Shown: one piece after another, positions 12,075 through 23,473 of the stretch | Layout: each line of letters opens with the position of its first letter | How positions within the stretch are numbered: the stretch's first letter is position 1 | Origin: Blastomussa wellsi | Lineage: Eukaryota; Cnidaria; Anthozoa; Scleractinia; Plerogyridae | Length of the DNA stretch: 64,000 bases | Reading direction: 5' to 3' | Assembly (NCBI GenBank): GCA_947652115.1 | Contig: OX393562.1 | Span: forward strand, 2,960,046 to 3,024,045 | The notes under the pieces: generated by a model | The model's database searches: none | Told to the model about the DNA's origin: nothing | Seen by the model: only the letters and a program-made list of their open reading frames with translations | Made by a program: the position numbers and the translations under genes

Positions 12075-13119
12075 ATGGATCTCAAACAATCAGAATCTTG
12101 CCTTCGAGGTTATATTGTTGTTCCCTGTTTCACAGAAGATTGCTGCCAGAACCAACTACAAGGATTTCAAGTCGTTCCTCCATCGTACCCTAACCCTCTG
12201 TCAAAGTGCGATGGTTTTTTAACAGAGCAGAGTTCAACTGACCAAGCAACCCACTTATCAAGATTCACTTCGCACACAAGTAGCGGCTACCGCGTGCTTT
12301 TTCCCGCCATTCCGAGAGAGCGAACGCAGCGGCCCGAAGTTTCCCGCCATAAATACGGCGTAGAAAAATTGCTACCCACATTTGAACCAATCGAAGGTAC
12401 AATTGTAGTGTTCATGGTCTTAATTTTACACATGGAATTTTCCAGATATAAATATGATTCTCATAATCTATTAGTCCTACTTCTTAACCAGTTTTCTTTT
12501 TCTCGATTGAAGTAACTTTTATTTCAACATTTCATTGTTCATAAGTAGCTCAAATGATAGAAAATAATCCTCGAGAAAACATTAAGATGACAAGTTAAAA
12601 TTTCCTATGCATAACTGGCAAAGTTTGATTTTGTTTTCTTGCTAACCTCCATCTCCCCGTACCACAGTTAAATCTACCATCTCAATCTCCTAAGAATCAC
12701 CACACTTGAATTTCAAATTCAGTCAACACCTTGTACAGTTTTGTTGAGTTGTTAGTAAATTAACAGAAAGCACACTTCTGATTGCGCGTTAATTAGAACT
12801 GAAACAAAAACGATTTGCTTGGATTCTTCTAGAACGTTTCGTACAGACCCATGGAAGAGGCTGGAAGACGACAACTGGCTGCAAATCAAAACGAAAGCGC
12901 ACAATCTTCACAGCGGAGCAGTTAGAACGACTAGAAAACGAGTTTGACCGTCAGCAGTATATTGTTGGCACACAGAGGTTCTATCTCGCGACTGACCTGG
13001 GTCTCAACGAAACGCAAGTTAAAATCTGGTTCCAGAACCGCAGAATAAAATGGAGACGACAAAACTTGATTCACGGTCAAAGCTCGGAGAGAAACAGATT
13101 CGAGGGCAACGAAAATTAA
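12075..13119 (+). CDS. noto: Not/Noto-like homeodomain transcription factor (2 exons: 12075-12396, 12833-13119)
   Basis: Exon 1 ends ATCGAAG|GTAC and exon 2 starts after TTCTTCTAG; the join is phase 1 and stays open, giving about 202 residues. The homeodomain lies at roughly 126-185 and is complete: [19 protein letters not shown], then QQYIVGTQR, then [18 protein letters not shown], with the invariant W48, F49, N51 and R53. QQYxVGT followed by NRRIKWR is the signature of the Not (notochord homeobox/floating head) class rather than Emx or Vax, which share other parts. The homeodomain sits near the C-terminus with a short tail. Not proteins are nuclear DNA-binding regulators of axial patterning. 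I do not see a clear eh1 repression motif in exon 1. The start is the Met followed by DLKQSE; an upstream in-frame Met at 11940 would add a hydrophobic stretch unlikely in a nuclear factor. Confidence 0.8.
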
Positions 13120-14341
13120 ATAAGCTGTCATGAAATTCTACACGAGTAGTTTTGTAGAATACATGGAATGATCTTATCTTTAGGGACATTAGCAATTTCA
13201 GCCGCCAATACGAAACAAAGAAGTTATTTCCTAAGCTAACTTTCAAACCACCCCAAGTTGACATTTTGTAAAGTCTTCTACCGCAGAAAATAGCCAAACG
13301 GCATCTAATTTTCAGGGAGTCGTTTTCACTCCAAAATTGGAGTTTAAATTTTAGGTACAGGATAACTCCATTTTTCAGGGTTAATTTAACTCCTCCCAAA
13401 ATAACTGCATCTTGGGGGAGTTAATAAATTGACTACACAACAGGAGTTACTATAACTGTGAAAGAATTCGCTTCCGTGGACCGCTATAGGCAATTTTCCC
13501 GCCTTTTACAGTACAATTTCACACGTTAGGAACTCTTTCAAAACTGTTCAAGTATTGATTCAGTTACAGGCGTAAAAGTACCCACATGCGACCTTCACAT
13601 AAAAAAATACGAAGCACAGCTGGGGTGGATCCAGGATTTTTCTTAGGAGAGGGTGCATCACTAAGGAATGACGAAACTGACAGATAACGCAAAAAAAAAA
13701 GCATTTGGCGATGATGCACGCAGAAAGCCTGCTCTGCCGAATAGAAAAAATAATGCTCAAAACTTCACTACCAAACTACCATTTTTACTCCGTTAAGCAT
13801 AACTTCCTCAACCTCGTCTAGTGTTTTACTTCAATAAACCCCAATAAACCACATAGTTTTTTGCGTTTGCTTATGCAGAATACTAGTTATATTAGCCGTA
13901 TAGATTATCTCGGGAGAGGGGGGGGGGGGGACCTCCTGCACCCCTTCCATAGATCCGCCCCAGTAAAGGGCTTCTACGATCATGCGGAACTCGTACTGCA
14001 TTAAACAATCCGTAGGAATATTGTACAACATTCGCGAGCAAGAATAACTCCATACATTTTTCAGCACGAATGCTACATATAACTTTATTATAAGAAGCCA
14101 ATTCTGTTCTAGAGAATGTAAATAATTGTTGTTGTATTTGAAGGAGCTACGTCACGTTATTTTGAATTATTTTTGCAACAACGAACCAAATTACCCTTAA
14201 AACGTATGAAACTTAAAACTAATATTTTACAAAGGAAGAAAAACACCAAAGAAGTGATACTAAACCAAAAAGGGACAAGGATGGATAAGGATGGAAAAGA
14301 TTGAGACGGATTGAAAATGCACGAACCGTGACGTAGCTCAA
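13120..14341. other. Intergenic region between the homeobox gene and the 3' end of the CFAP99-like gene
   Basis: No coding signal. It contains a GGAGT/ACTCC-rich stretch near 13315-13460 and the GGATCC-type MITE at 13620-13970. The two neighbouring genes converge here, so it should contain both 3' untranslated regions. Confidence 0.55.
13620..13970. mobile_element. MITE-like repeat of the GGATCCAGGATTTTT family, copy 1 (with insertion)
   Basis: Left part GGTGGATCCAGGATTTTTCT then GGGTGCATCACTAAGGAATG; right part CTCCTGCACCCCTTCCATAGATCCGCCCC, the inverted end. The same pair of ends occurs at 35105-35295 and 54035-54190. This copy is longer, with about 150 bp of unrelated sequence in the middle. 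Confidence 0.65.
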
Positions 14342-17300
14342 TTAAGACGTAATCTTTGCTGTGGTCTGTGGGCTCCTGTAAAAAAAGGAAAAATCATATT
14401 TAATAAACCAACAATTGGTAGCAGTTACACGACTTTGTCATAAAATTTAATTGCTGTTCTAGTTTTTGTTTTTAGTATCCAACCAGGGGGGTGTAGAAAT
14501 GTTACTAGTCACTTCATGTTAAGGAAACCGGGATAACTTCCGGCCTGACGGGCCACTCACCTTAAAGTTGTCACTGGCCGGACACCTGCCGAGTTTCTAC
14601 TCGCTAACCCTTCTCCTCGAAGTTTAGCTGCCTTTTCTCTTGTTTGCTCAAGTTCTTTCCACCTCATTTTCTCTAGAGCCGCCTGAAAGAAAATCAACGT
14701 GATTATAAATATCTTCAGCCCGTATACATAATTATATGACAGTCAATGGCATAAACGAATCCTTTTATTCGAATTGTTCATTGCGTTTAACTTCAGGGAC
14801 GGAGGAGGTTCGACTCTTGCAAGGACTTGATTGGAGAGCAGCTAGGAATTCAAATTTTGCCAAAAGCATAAAAACAATGTTCATTTGGCATTGTTTAGAG
14901 GGGTACAGTAATCTACCCCCTCCCATCAGTAGATGGGAAGGGGGGGGGGGGGGGTAGATCGGTGGGGCTGAATGATAGTCTATTTAATCAACAGCAAACC
15001 TTTTCTGTCTGTAAAGCCTTCTGTCTTCTAGCTGAGCTCTTTTTTGGAACCAATGCCAAATTTTCACTTTCCTTCTTACGCTCTGTCGAAGACCCAGAAA
15101 AGAAACAAAACCAATTAAAATACATTCAATAAAGAGAAAAACAGAGAAAAGAGTAGAAAAATCCAAGTAATCAACTGAACGGACAAATGGAAAACTTTGA
15201 TGCGAGTTATTGAATGACAATTGAACAACTGGAAAAGTACCTCAAATGTAATACCTCGGTTGAAATTACCGTGCAGGGAAACTGATTAAACGGCAGTCAC
15301 TGGAAGGGATAGACTAGGAGGCCCTTGACATTTCGTGACCTTTTATATAAAGGAGACCACGTAAATATAAGCACAGTACACTACATATGGTTAATTACAC
15401 AAAACGTCTCCGGTTTGCTTGCGGTTAGTTCCACTCATGTTTGCTTGCAGTTAGCTCCACTTGGATTTGCTTGCGGTTTGCTTTAATTTTGTGGTTTGGG
15501 TAACACTGTATTACATATTCTTCTTTATTTGAATTTTAAAAAACTGTCTTCTTTATTACATTTTCAAAAAACTAAGTGTACGAGTCCATGGGAAGTCTCA
15601 GAGGGAAGAAGGGCCTTCTCGTCGATCCCTTCAAGTGATTACCTTTGTAAACATGACACTTACCCGCCTTCCTGGCTTCCAGTCTTTCCTGCAGCTCTTG
15701 TAATTTTGGATCCTTAATTTCAGTTTTTTTCTGGCGCTTCTTGGCCTCCATTCTATCACAAAAGTACATACGAATCGATTTGACAACCTACACTGTTTAA
15801 TATAATTTACGGATAGACAAAATATAGCCCAGTCTTGAAGCGATTACTTTAAGAAGAGCGGTACTGGCACTAGTGCTTATCGCGAAGTTCGTTATATAAT
15901 CTGACATGAAGTGTCACTCACTGGACGGCTGCTTCATTTCCTTTCTCTGCTCTGTGTTTAGCGATAGTTTCTAAAGTATCCATAAGGAACTGGTCTCTTT
16001 CCTGTTAAAGCAATACAAATCGATTATGGTAAGAAATGTACAAGTTTGCTGTTACGTCACTACCCTGGTTCCAGAGGCCTTTTTTCTTCTAAACCAAAGA
16101 AAGCTTTGGCGGCAGTCGAAGCCGAAGCCAGCGAGAGAATACCTCGCTCGTCTCGTCGCTTCGCAACTCGTTTTCGCCGCTTTGAGGTTCTTTGATTGAG
16201 AAAAATGAAAAGAGAAAACCTGTTGTATTCCGTCACGTAAAAGGAAAATTTCTGTGGCGTTAAGCAGATTGAGTAAAGCATGCCCACTGACACAGTGATA
16301 NNNNNNNNNNNNNNNNNNNNNNNNNNNNNNNNNNNNNNNNNNNNNNNNNNNNNNNNNNNNNNNNNNNNNNNNNNNNNNNNNNNNNNNNNNNNNNNNNNNN
16401 NNNNNNNNNNNNNNNNNNNNNNNNNNNNNNNNNNNNNNNNNNNNNNNNNNNNNNNNNNNNNNNNNNNNNNNNNNNNNNNNNNNNNNNNNNNNNNNNNNNN
16501 CTCCTTCCCTCATGATTGTTGCGGCATTCAACTTGATGGGGATGTTTCCACTCTAAAAGGGAATAAGAATTAATTATAGACAATAAACACTCCACAAAGC
16601 TGAAACTACAGTATAAACACTAGGAAAGAAAATGATATTAAAAAAATTATGATTGGTAGAAATTATACATAGTATTATAAAACGATTTAATCAATAAAGG
16701 CTGCCAGGAAAAAATTCTAACCAATCCAATTGAGTTTTATTCTCCAAAAGCTACAGTAAATACTAACATTTATTTTGCTAAATGTTCCTCACCGTAGTTG
16801 AAGGCATTTCCTGTGCTCTAACTTTATTGAACTGCAATCTACAAGTGTAAAAATTGTAATTATCATTTGTGGCTCAACTGTAAGATTGTTACAGTTTTGT
16901 AGAATGAAAACAAAATTGAAACCACCACAAGCTTGGCTGGCACTTAGTAACTCACTTAGAGTTTTCTTCATCTATAATTTTTCGAATTCTTCTCTTTGCC
17001 TTTTCTGATTTCTCAGCAATGGCACAGGAAGGCTGCCTTGCCGATGACCTTATCAGTTCTTCCTATAAAATGAAAAAAAGAAAACAAAAAGGAAGTGTAG
17101 GAGAAAATATTAGTTTGGGCAGCATGCAGCGGTCAAATCCACTTTATTCGCGTGGCAGATATGTTGGCCACAAAAGATAGATTTTGTACCCTGCGCCTTG
17201 AGTTGAAATGTTTTGGGAATGAGTTTCCATGTGGCAAAATAAAAGTTTTCAATAGACGTTATTCACGATAGCTGCCATGTTTGTTTTCATATTGTAATGC

Positions 17301-18315
17301 AAATTAGGCATGTGATTTGTGAGGGGACAAACAGGCCTAAATCGGCAAAATAATTTCAGCTGGTTTCTTATCATGTCTGATATTTTCTTCATTGCCATAC
17401 TTTTTTTTCTATTTTGTAGTCTAAATATTCTTAGTTTAACGCAATTTCGGCACTTTCGTAAAAAAGAAAACGGCTTTTGTAGTGAACAAGTCAAGGTATC
17501 GATTAACTACACTGTATTTCAAAATAACCTTATAATGAAATCATTATTCTTTAACTTGGATCTCAAAATTAGACTTTACCGCAGATAATCCACTATTTAG
17601 ACCATCTGATTTTTTGAGAGACGGCATCATTTCAATGTTTGCCCCCTGGAAGACAAAGTTGCTAATTTGCATTACAATACGAAAACCATCATGGTGGCTA
17701 TCGTGAATATGGTCTATCCCTTGGCACTCAATATGGCCGCAATGGGATTATAAAGGCCCATGAAACACTGATGAGAATGAAGGAGCTGATTAAGACCAAA
17801 TTCTCTCAAGTGTAATATAGAAATGTAATTGAAAAAAGTAGGTGATAACTACAGGTAACTCTGAAGTACTCACCTCAGCCCTTCTGCGATTTTCTTCTCT
17901 TATCTTAGCAATAACATCTTCTTCAACTGGTGCCCGATATGTGGTATGAGGAACCTATAAAAGGACACAAAAAGAAAATCCAATTTGTTTACCGAACTGT
18001 GTTATAAATAGTATTAGCACAATAATATTATTAGAGTGAAATGATTATGAAGCCTGGTAAAGTTTCTGTTATAATTATGGTTTTGTTAAATTTGGCAGTT
18101 GTCTAACACCGCAAGTGACAAATTGCATCCAAATGGGACTGTTTTGACGGATTCTTCAAACTGATCTGATTTTGTGTGACAGGTCACAACAACAAAATTC
18201 TGTCACTGTGACAAAGATTTTTGTCAAAAATGCACCATATACACGATTGAGGGCTTTGCTGCCTTGTGTGTTCCAACCGTTAACCCTTTAAGCCCCAAGG
18301 GGTCTCCCTTTGACA

Positions 18316-18357
<42 letters not shown>

Positions 18358-18440
18358 CACTCTTGGGGAGTAAAGGGTTAAGGGAGATAGTTTTTTAACC
18401 CTTTAAGCCCCAAGGGGTCTCCCTTTGACAGAGTAAAATT

Positions 18441-18472
<32 letters not shown>

Positions 18473-21400
18473 CACTCTTGGGGAGTAAAGGGTTAATCCT
18501 TTTGACTTTGTTGTGTTATCTTAATGGTATAAAAACAAAACTTGACTATCACCTTATTGATCCACAGTTAATTTGACAACATGATGTTGGAATTCATTAA
18601 AAATAACAGCACATACGATGAAAAACTGCTGTCAATTTGTTTAAAAATGAAACATTTATTGACAACTAAGCTTGTGAAATATTTACAGTGTACCTGTCTC
18701 AGCTTTTTCAGTTTTGGAATCTGAAAAGAGAAACATGGGTTTAATTTAAAATACTAACTAAAGACAGTAGCAAAAGATAAAGGTAGATCATTGTAGTAGC
18801 ATTATTTTTATACTGTATTACCAGAAAGCAAACACAGTCTAACATTCTGCTAATTGCCCCAATTTTAACTCCATCTTTCTTTTTCGAGACAACGTAAATT
18901 ATTGTGCAATGTAGCAAATAAAGTACACAGTGCATAACATTAAATTTTATTAGAGTTTTCTGCCTGGTCTGTATTCCAGTGTTCATGCATTTGCTTTAGA
19001 TTTTCTTGTCATATTTTTTAAATGCTACTGAAAAATTTATTATTTAATTATTTTTTCTTTTTTCTTTATAAGTGTGTAACAGCTCTCGCATCAAATTTAC
19101 ATGTACACTGTAACTTTTATGATATACTGTAATTTGACAATTTCAAATGTGAGCCCTTCCTCCATTGCAAGCTCTGAAAAGGTTCATAAATTCCAAACTG
19201 TACGCAAAGACACCTCCTGAGGGGCCCAACAATTCTTGAGCTTTAATTTATATATTAGTACTATATTTATGGAAATAAGAGTGATGGCAAATTTTCAGCT
19301 TGGTAAATTTAATGTGAAAGATTAATTGATCAACATGACACGACATTTACCGAGCTGAAAATTTGCCATCACTCTCATTTCCACAAATCATGATGATAGC
19401 GACATTGCTGATCCTATGCAGTATGCGGTACGCGTGTCACATAAGAACTCAGTCAAAATGACCTAGCTCTCCAGGAGTTCTCGTAGCTCAGTGGATAGAG
19501 CGCCTGCCCAGTGTTCGTGAGGTCGTGGGTTCAATTCCTGTCGAGGACTCAGAATTTTTCTTTGTCCCACGCTCGTGTCATGTTGATTAATTAATCTTTC
19601 ACATTAAATTTACCGAGCTGACAATTTGCCATCAATCTCATTTCCACAACTCATGATGATAGCAACATTGCTGATCCTATGCAGTATGCGGGACACGTGT
19701 CACATAAGAACTCAGTGAAAATGACCTAGCTCTCCAGGAGTTCTCGTAGCTCAGTGGATAGAGCGCCTGCCCGGTGTTCAGGAGGTCATGGGTTCGATTC
19801 CTGTCGAGGACTCAGAATTTTTCTTTGTCCCACGCTCGTGTCATGTTGATTACTATATTTATATATTTATATATTAGTACTATAAAAAAATACTTGAAAC
19901 AAATTAAAAAAACACACATCAAACATACCTTCTCTGGCATAGGAACACTTCTTGGCCTGGGGTTTGTCAAATTAAATGGCTTTGGTTCTACAACAAAAAT
20001 TAATTAATTACAAATAAACTACATGTACGATATACTTATTTTAGGAGTGGGAAATGGTATCTAAAATGTAAGGGTCTTGCAAAAATTTAGTCAAGTATTT
20101 CTTCAGAATGTCTTGCAATCCCAAGTTTTTCAAAGCTGTTTTGCTATCTCAATCTCAGTCTCACAAAATATATTATTAGAAAACTGAAAAATGCTTGGTC
20201 GTGTGCACAGAGAAAATTGTTACTCTTACTGTCTCACAAAGTCTTAAATTTACCAGTGATCACCACCACAAATAAATAAGGAATAGTTCAATATAACACG
20301 TAAATAGAAATAAAACTGGATTGAAAAATTTTAAACCCAAGAATTATTCAAACCACAACATGTACAAGGAATGCACATGGAACTGAAATAGACACAACAC
20401 TCAAAACTGAAATTTCCTTAAATATTTGATACACAATGCAATGTAGCTAGATTATACAATCATGTACAATGTACCTGTTGCTGGTTTGGGTTTCCGTGGC
20501 TTCTGTTTATTTGCTAATTTATCTCGCAATTCTGCAACAAGGTCATGTAACTCTGGTAGCCACCTGGATGGACGATTCAAGCAAATCATGTTATTAATTA
20601 TTAGACTGAAATGGTTTTAAGGTATCTTGAAGACAATTCTTACTTACCTTATCAATGGAGATATCAAGTTCGTCTGGACATAGCTGTGTTCATAATGTCT
20701 ACACCACTAAATATCAAATAAAGCAAAAAATTATAAAAAGAAAAAAAATGCTTTTGTTAGAATTCAGACAAGTTATGTCAAAATCATTAACTGTTACATC
20801 TATGTGTTCACTAACTGTACAGTGTTCCAGATAAGGGAGGGGTCCCTCGGGTCAAAAACCTGATAAGGTCAGCTTTCTTGTTGGAACATTGCCTCTAAAA
20901 CTTAACTGGAACCTTGACTGTAACAACTTATTAATTAAAATTAATACCATGTATTTTTTTAGCTGTGTGGTCAATATTTTAATTGACCATGTTTTAATAA
21001 AAAAACTCTGTTTTTAATTTCTGAAGTTTTATACTACAGGTGTACACGTATGTCATAAGTGTGGAATTTTGGGGTCAAATCTCATGTTCCCATTTTAGAT
21101 GAGTATGCCATCAATATGTAATGCATTATTTTGTTAACAGTCTTTATAATATCCACCCTATGATTAAAGTAACCCACTTATTTCCTTGCAAAAATCTTCA
21201 TTGATGGAGGCAAATAAATTATGGAAGATAGATGCGTGCCTTCACAATGCTTACTCAAGCCAAGAAACCATAGGCTGCGGCTGAGCGCTTACCTCATGTT
21301 TCATCCATGTTGTGATGTTATCTTCATTGAACAAGAATGACAGAAACTGAAATTAAAAAAATAGAGTTTGAATTTACAAAAATAATATACACGTGACAGC

Positions 21401-23473
21401 TATGTACAGTAGGAGCTAAATTGTACAAAATGACAAAAATGGTGTCAGGAGGGATGGATACTAAGACTGTGAATGAAGGAATACTCCATATGGTCGCAAA
21501 AACTTAAAACTTTCAAACTTGAAACTGTTATTTTTTACCTTGAACATTTTGTTTGCTTCATGAGCCACAACGAATTTTCTGAAATGCGTAAAGCCAAGTT
21601 CATCAAGTCTATAAAGGGCTAAGTAGACCAGTACTAAAGAAGAGAGACACAAGAAATTATACAGTACCTATACAAATCAACCACATTATTTTTCCCGTGG
21701 ACTTAAGATCATGGAAATGATGTCATATTAATGTTGTCAGTTTATTTCATACAACCCCATAAGACTTACTGTGAACTACATGTTGATGGAAAAATCAGTA
21801 CAAAATAGTATGCGCAAGTAACAGCTCATAAGATTGCATATTTTTTCAATTGAAGCCAATGAATCTTTGGCAAATTTCATCCTAAAATAATGTTCCAACT
21901 AACTTTGCTAAACTCACCAACAAAAAACAAACCGAATTTTGATAAATATGATGGACAGGAAATTTTCAGCCCAGCAAATAAAGGATAAAAATGAAATGTG
22001 ATGCAAGCATGGGACAAAGAAATATCCGAGTCCCAGACAGGATTCAAGCTCATGACCTCCCAGATACCAGTTGGGCGCTATAAAGCCTGGTTCACACTGG
22101 CGACATAAGGCCAACATAACAACAAGGTCACGCAAATGCAAAAAAGACCTTACACTTATGTTTTATGTCACTTGTGTGAACAACACAACATAACGACATA
22201 GCAGGAACATAATGACATAAAGCTATATGAACATAACGACATAAAGAAAACATCGATCTTTTCCTTATGTCGTTATGTCACCAGTGTGAACCAGGCTTAA
22301 CCAACTGAGCTACAAGAACTCTTAGTGAGCTACTAAGGCCATTCACTACAGGTTCATTTGACATGTATCCTGTCACTGCTAGGATCGGCAATGCCCCTGA
22401 ATAACCTGTGTGGTAAAATATAATACATAGATGCTAAATTTTCAGCTCCGTGGATAAATGGATTTCAATCCTGCCCGGGACTCAGAATGTTCCTTTGTCC
22501 CACACTCGTGTCATAATTGATCATTTCATCTTTTTCCTGAGACATATGAAAACCAGCCTTTACATGTAGATCTACAAGAATTGTTAGTAAACTAATTTAC
22601 CTTATTTTAACTTACAATCACTTGATTCTTGTTTAGTTTTGCTAAAAACATGAAAACTAATATAGCTTAAATCAAGTTTAAGGGCAAGATCTAGTCACTT
22701 AAAATACGGATAAACTCACCAGTATAAACATTTCTGTCAACTCGGAGGGAGGTCTTACCAACTTCAGCATAGTATGCATCTACGACAACCTAATACAACC
22801 ACATCAAAATGTTCTGAATATCGAACTCTAACCAATTTCAATGGCATAAATATTGCAACTGTTTCTTTTAATTCTCCTATTTCTGAAGTGTCAAGTTGCT
22901 GCATCAGTTTATCAGTTAATTTGAATTCAACTGAACCGAATAGATTAATTTGCAAATATAATCTTCACTTGTAATGTAATACTATATCTCATTACTATTT
23001 TAAATCTGTAACATAAGATATGTAGTTTTTATCCTATGAGGAATAAAAACAGACATTTATAATTTGCGAATCGAAGTTTAGCACAAATATTCCAAGCGTT
23101 AACGTTCGAAATACAATTACACGATTTTATACACAAACCTTTAAAATATTGGTGTACTGCACACATCCAGAGAAAACTTCTGTTATAAAGGATTCGTCGC
23201 TTTCGGCAAGATCCTGAAGAGATCAGAAGTTAATCAAATAAGCGAAGGGTACACCAATTATTCAAATAAAAAAGCCGGTCTTTGCTTGATGATAGTGAAT
23301 CATGCTAATAATGAAAAAGTAAAGAAACGATCGAAATACTTATTCCCAGACTGATTTCTTCTTACCAGCTTAGTTGCTAAGCAAGTGCTCAGATGTTCCA
23401 AAACACCATGGATCCTTGGATTGTAAGAATCTAAAATCTCCACACAGCAACTGAACAAACGTTTATGATCCAT
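14342..23473 (-). CDS. CFAP99: CFAP99-like cilia- and flagella-associated protein (17 exons, interrupted by a gap)
   Basis: Exons in transcript order: 23366-23473, 23139-23213, 22720-22789, 21539-21633, 21293-21346, 20648-20706, 20475-20563, 19929-19987, 18694-18720, 17874-17954, 16956-17062, 16501-16550 (enters the gap), 15922-16001, 15664-15752, 15000-15082, 14561-14682, 14342-14375 (stop). All have GT-AG borders and compatible phases on either side of the gap. The N-terminus (CVEILDSYNPR, VVDAYYAEVGKT, LVYLALYRLDELGFTHFRKF, NEDNITTWMKHE) is a helical domain I recognise from CFAP99. It is followed by a Pro/Lys-rich linker (EPKPFNLTNPRPR) and a charged coiled-coil tail. About 427 residues are visible; the human protein is, as I recall it, longer, so further coiled-coil exons are probably in the gap. 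The expected role is in the ciliary axoneme. Identity rests on recalled family similarity. Confidence 0.8.
14474..14556 (+). mobile_element. SINE 3' fragment (GAAACCGGGATAA family), copy 1
   Basis: AGTATCCAACCAGGGGGG, TAGTCACTTCATG and GAAACCGGGATAACTTCCGG match in order the 3' part of the longer copy at 55040-55325. It ends within 5 bp of the splice donor of CFAP99-like exon 16 (exon end 14561), in antisense orientation to that gene. Confidence 0.7.
16301..16500. other. Assembly gap (200 N)
   Basis: A run of exactly 200 N, a conventional placeholder size, so the true length is unknown. It falls inside the CFAP99-like gene, directly after the visible part of exon 12, and probably hides the rest of that exon and additional exons. 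Confidence 0.99.
17251..17717. mobile_element. MITE in CFAP99-like intron
   Basis: Left end AATAGACGTTATTCACGATA...GCCATG and TATTGTAATGCAAATTA; right end is the inverse (TAATTTGCATTACAATA...CATGGTGGCTATCGTGAATA...GTCTAT). The arms are about 65 bp with small differences and enclose about 330 bp of AT-rich sequence without coding potential. Confidence 0.75.
18280..18496. repeat. Two tandem TTAACCCTTTAAGCCCC MITE units
   Basis: Two near-identical units of about 102 bp (18280-18381 and 18395-18496). Each starts TTAACCCTTTAAGCCCCAAG and ends with the inverse CTTGGGGAGTAAAGGGTTAA. They are joined by the spacer GGGAGATAGTTTT. The internal repeats GACAGAGTAAAAT occur twice per unit. The same units with the same spacer form a four-copy array at 40675-41119. 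Confidence 0.9.
19266..19865 (+). mobile_element. Composite tRNA-derived SINE dimer with 19-bp target duplication
   Basis: A 600-bp insert between perfect copies of TTTATATATTAGTACTATA (19247-19265 and 19866-19884). It holds an inverted partial head (about 19268-19335) and two direct units with a 263-bp period. Each unit has GTAGCTCAGTGGATAGAGCG (A box) and GGGTTCRATTCCTG (B box). A 7-bp acceptor-like stem (GTTCTCG/CGAGGAC) can form, but the anticodon arm does not fold properly, so this is a tRNA-derived SINE and not a tRNA gene. It lies 63 bp from CFAP99-like exon 8. Confidence 0.85.
21960..22385 (-). mobile_element. tRNA-derived SINE, third copy, split by a MITE
   Basis: Read on the minus strand it shows GAGTTCTTGTAGCTCAGTTGG, then an interruption, then TAGCGCCCAACTGG and GGGAGGTCATGAGCTTGAATCCTGTCTGGGACTCGG followed by TTTCTTTGTCCCA. 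These are the same landmarks as the units at 19336-19865. The interruption is the Harbinger-type MITE at 22084-22297. A further tail fragment of the family lies at 22440-22520 on the plus strand. Confidence 0.75.
22084..22297. mobile_element. Harbinger-type MITE inserted in a SINE
   Basis: A 214-bp element starting AGCCTGGTTCACACTGG and ending with the inverse CCAGTGTGAACCAGGCT, flanked by the 3-bp duplication TAA (22081-22083, 22298-22300). The interior repeats the motif CATAACGACATAA in both orientations. A TWA 3-bp duplication is typical of the PIF/Harbinger superfamily. Removing the element and one TAA restores the SINE A-box region, so this is the younger insertion. Confidence 0.85.

Noticed and set aside
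16052..16595. Open frames spanning the N gap
   Set aside because: They are open only because N has no stops; only 16501-16550 is supported as an exon.
19480..19560. Possible tRNA gene
   Set aside because: A and B boxes and an acceptor-like stem are present, but the anticodon arm does not fold and the same unit recurs with a shared non-tRNA tail. It is a SINE.
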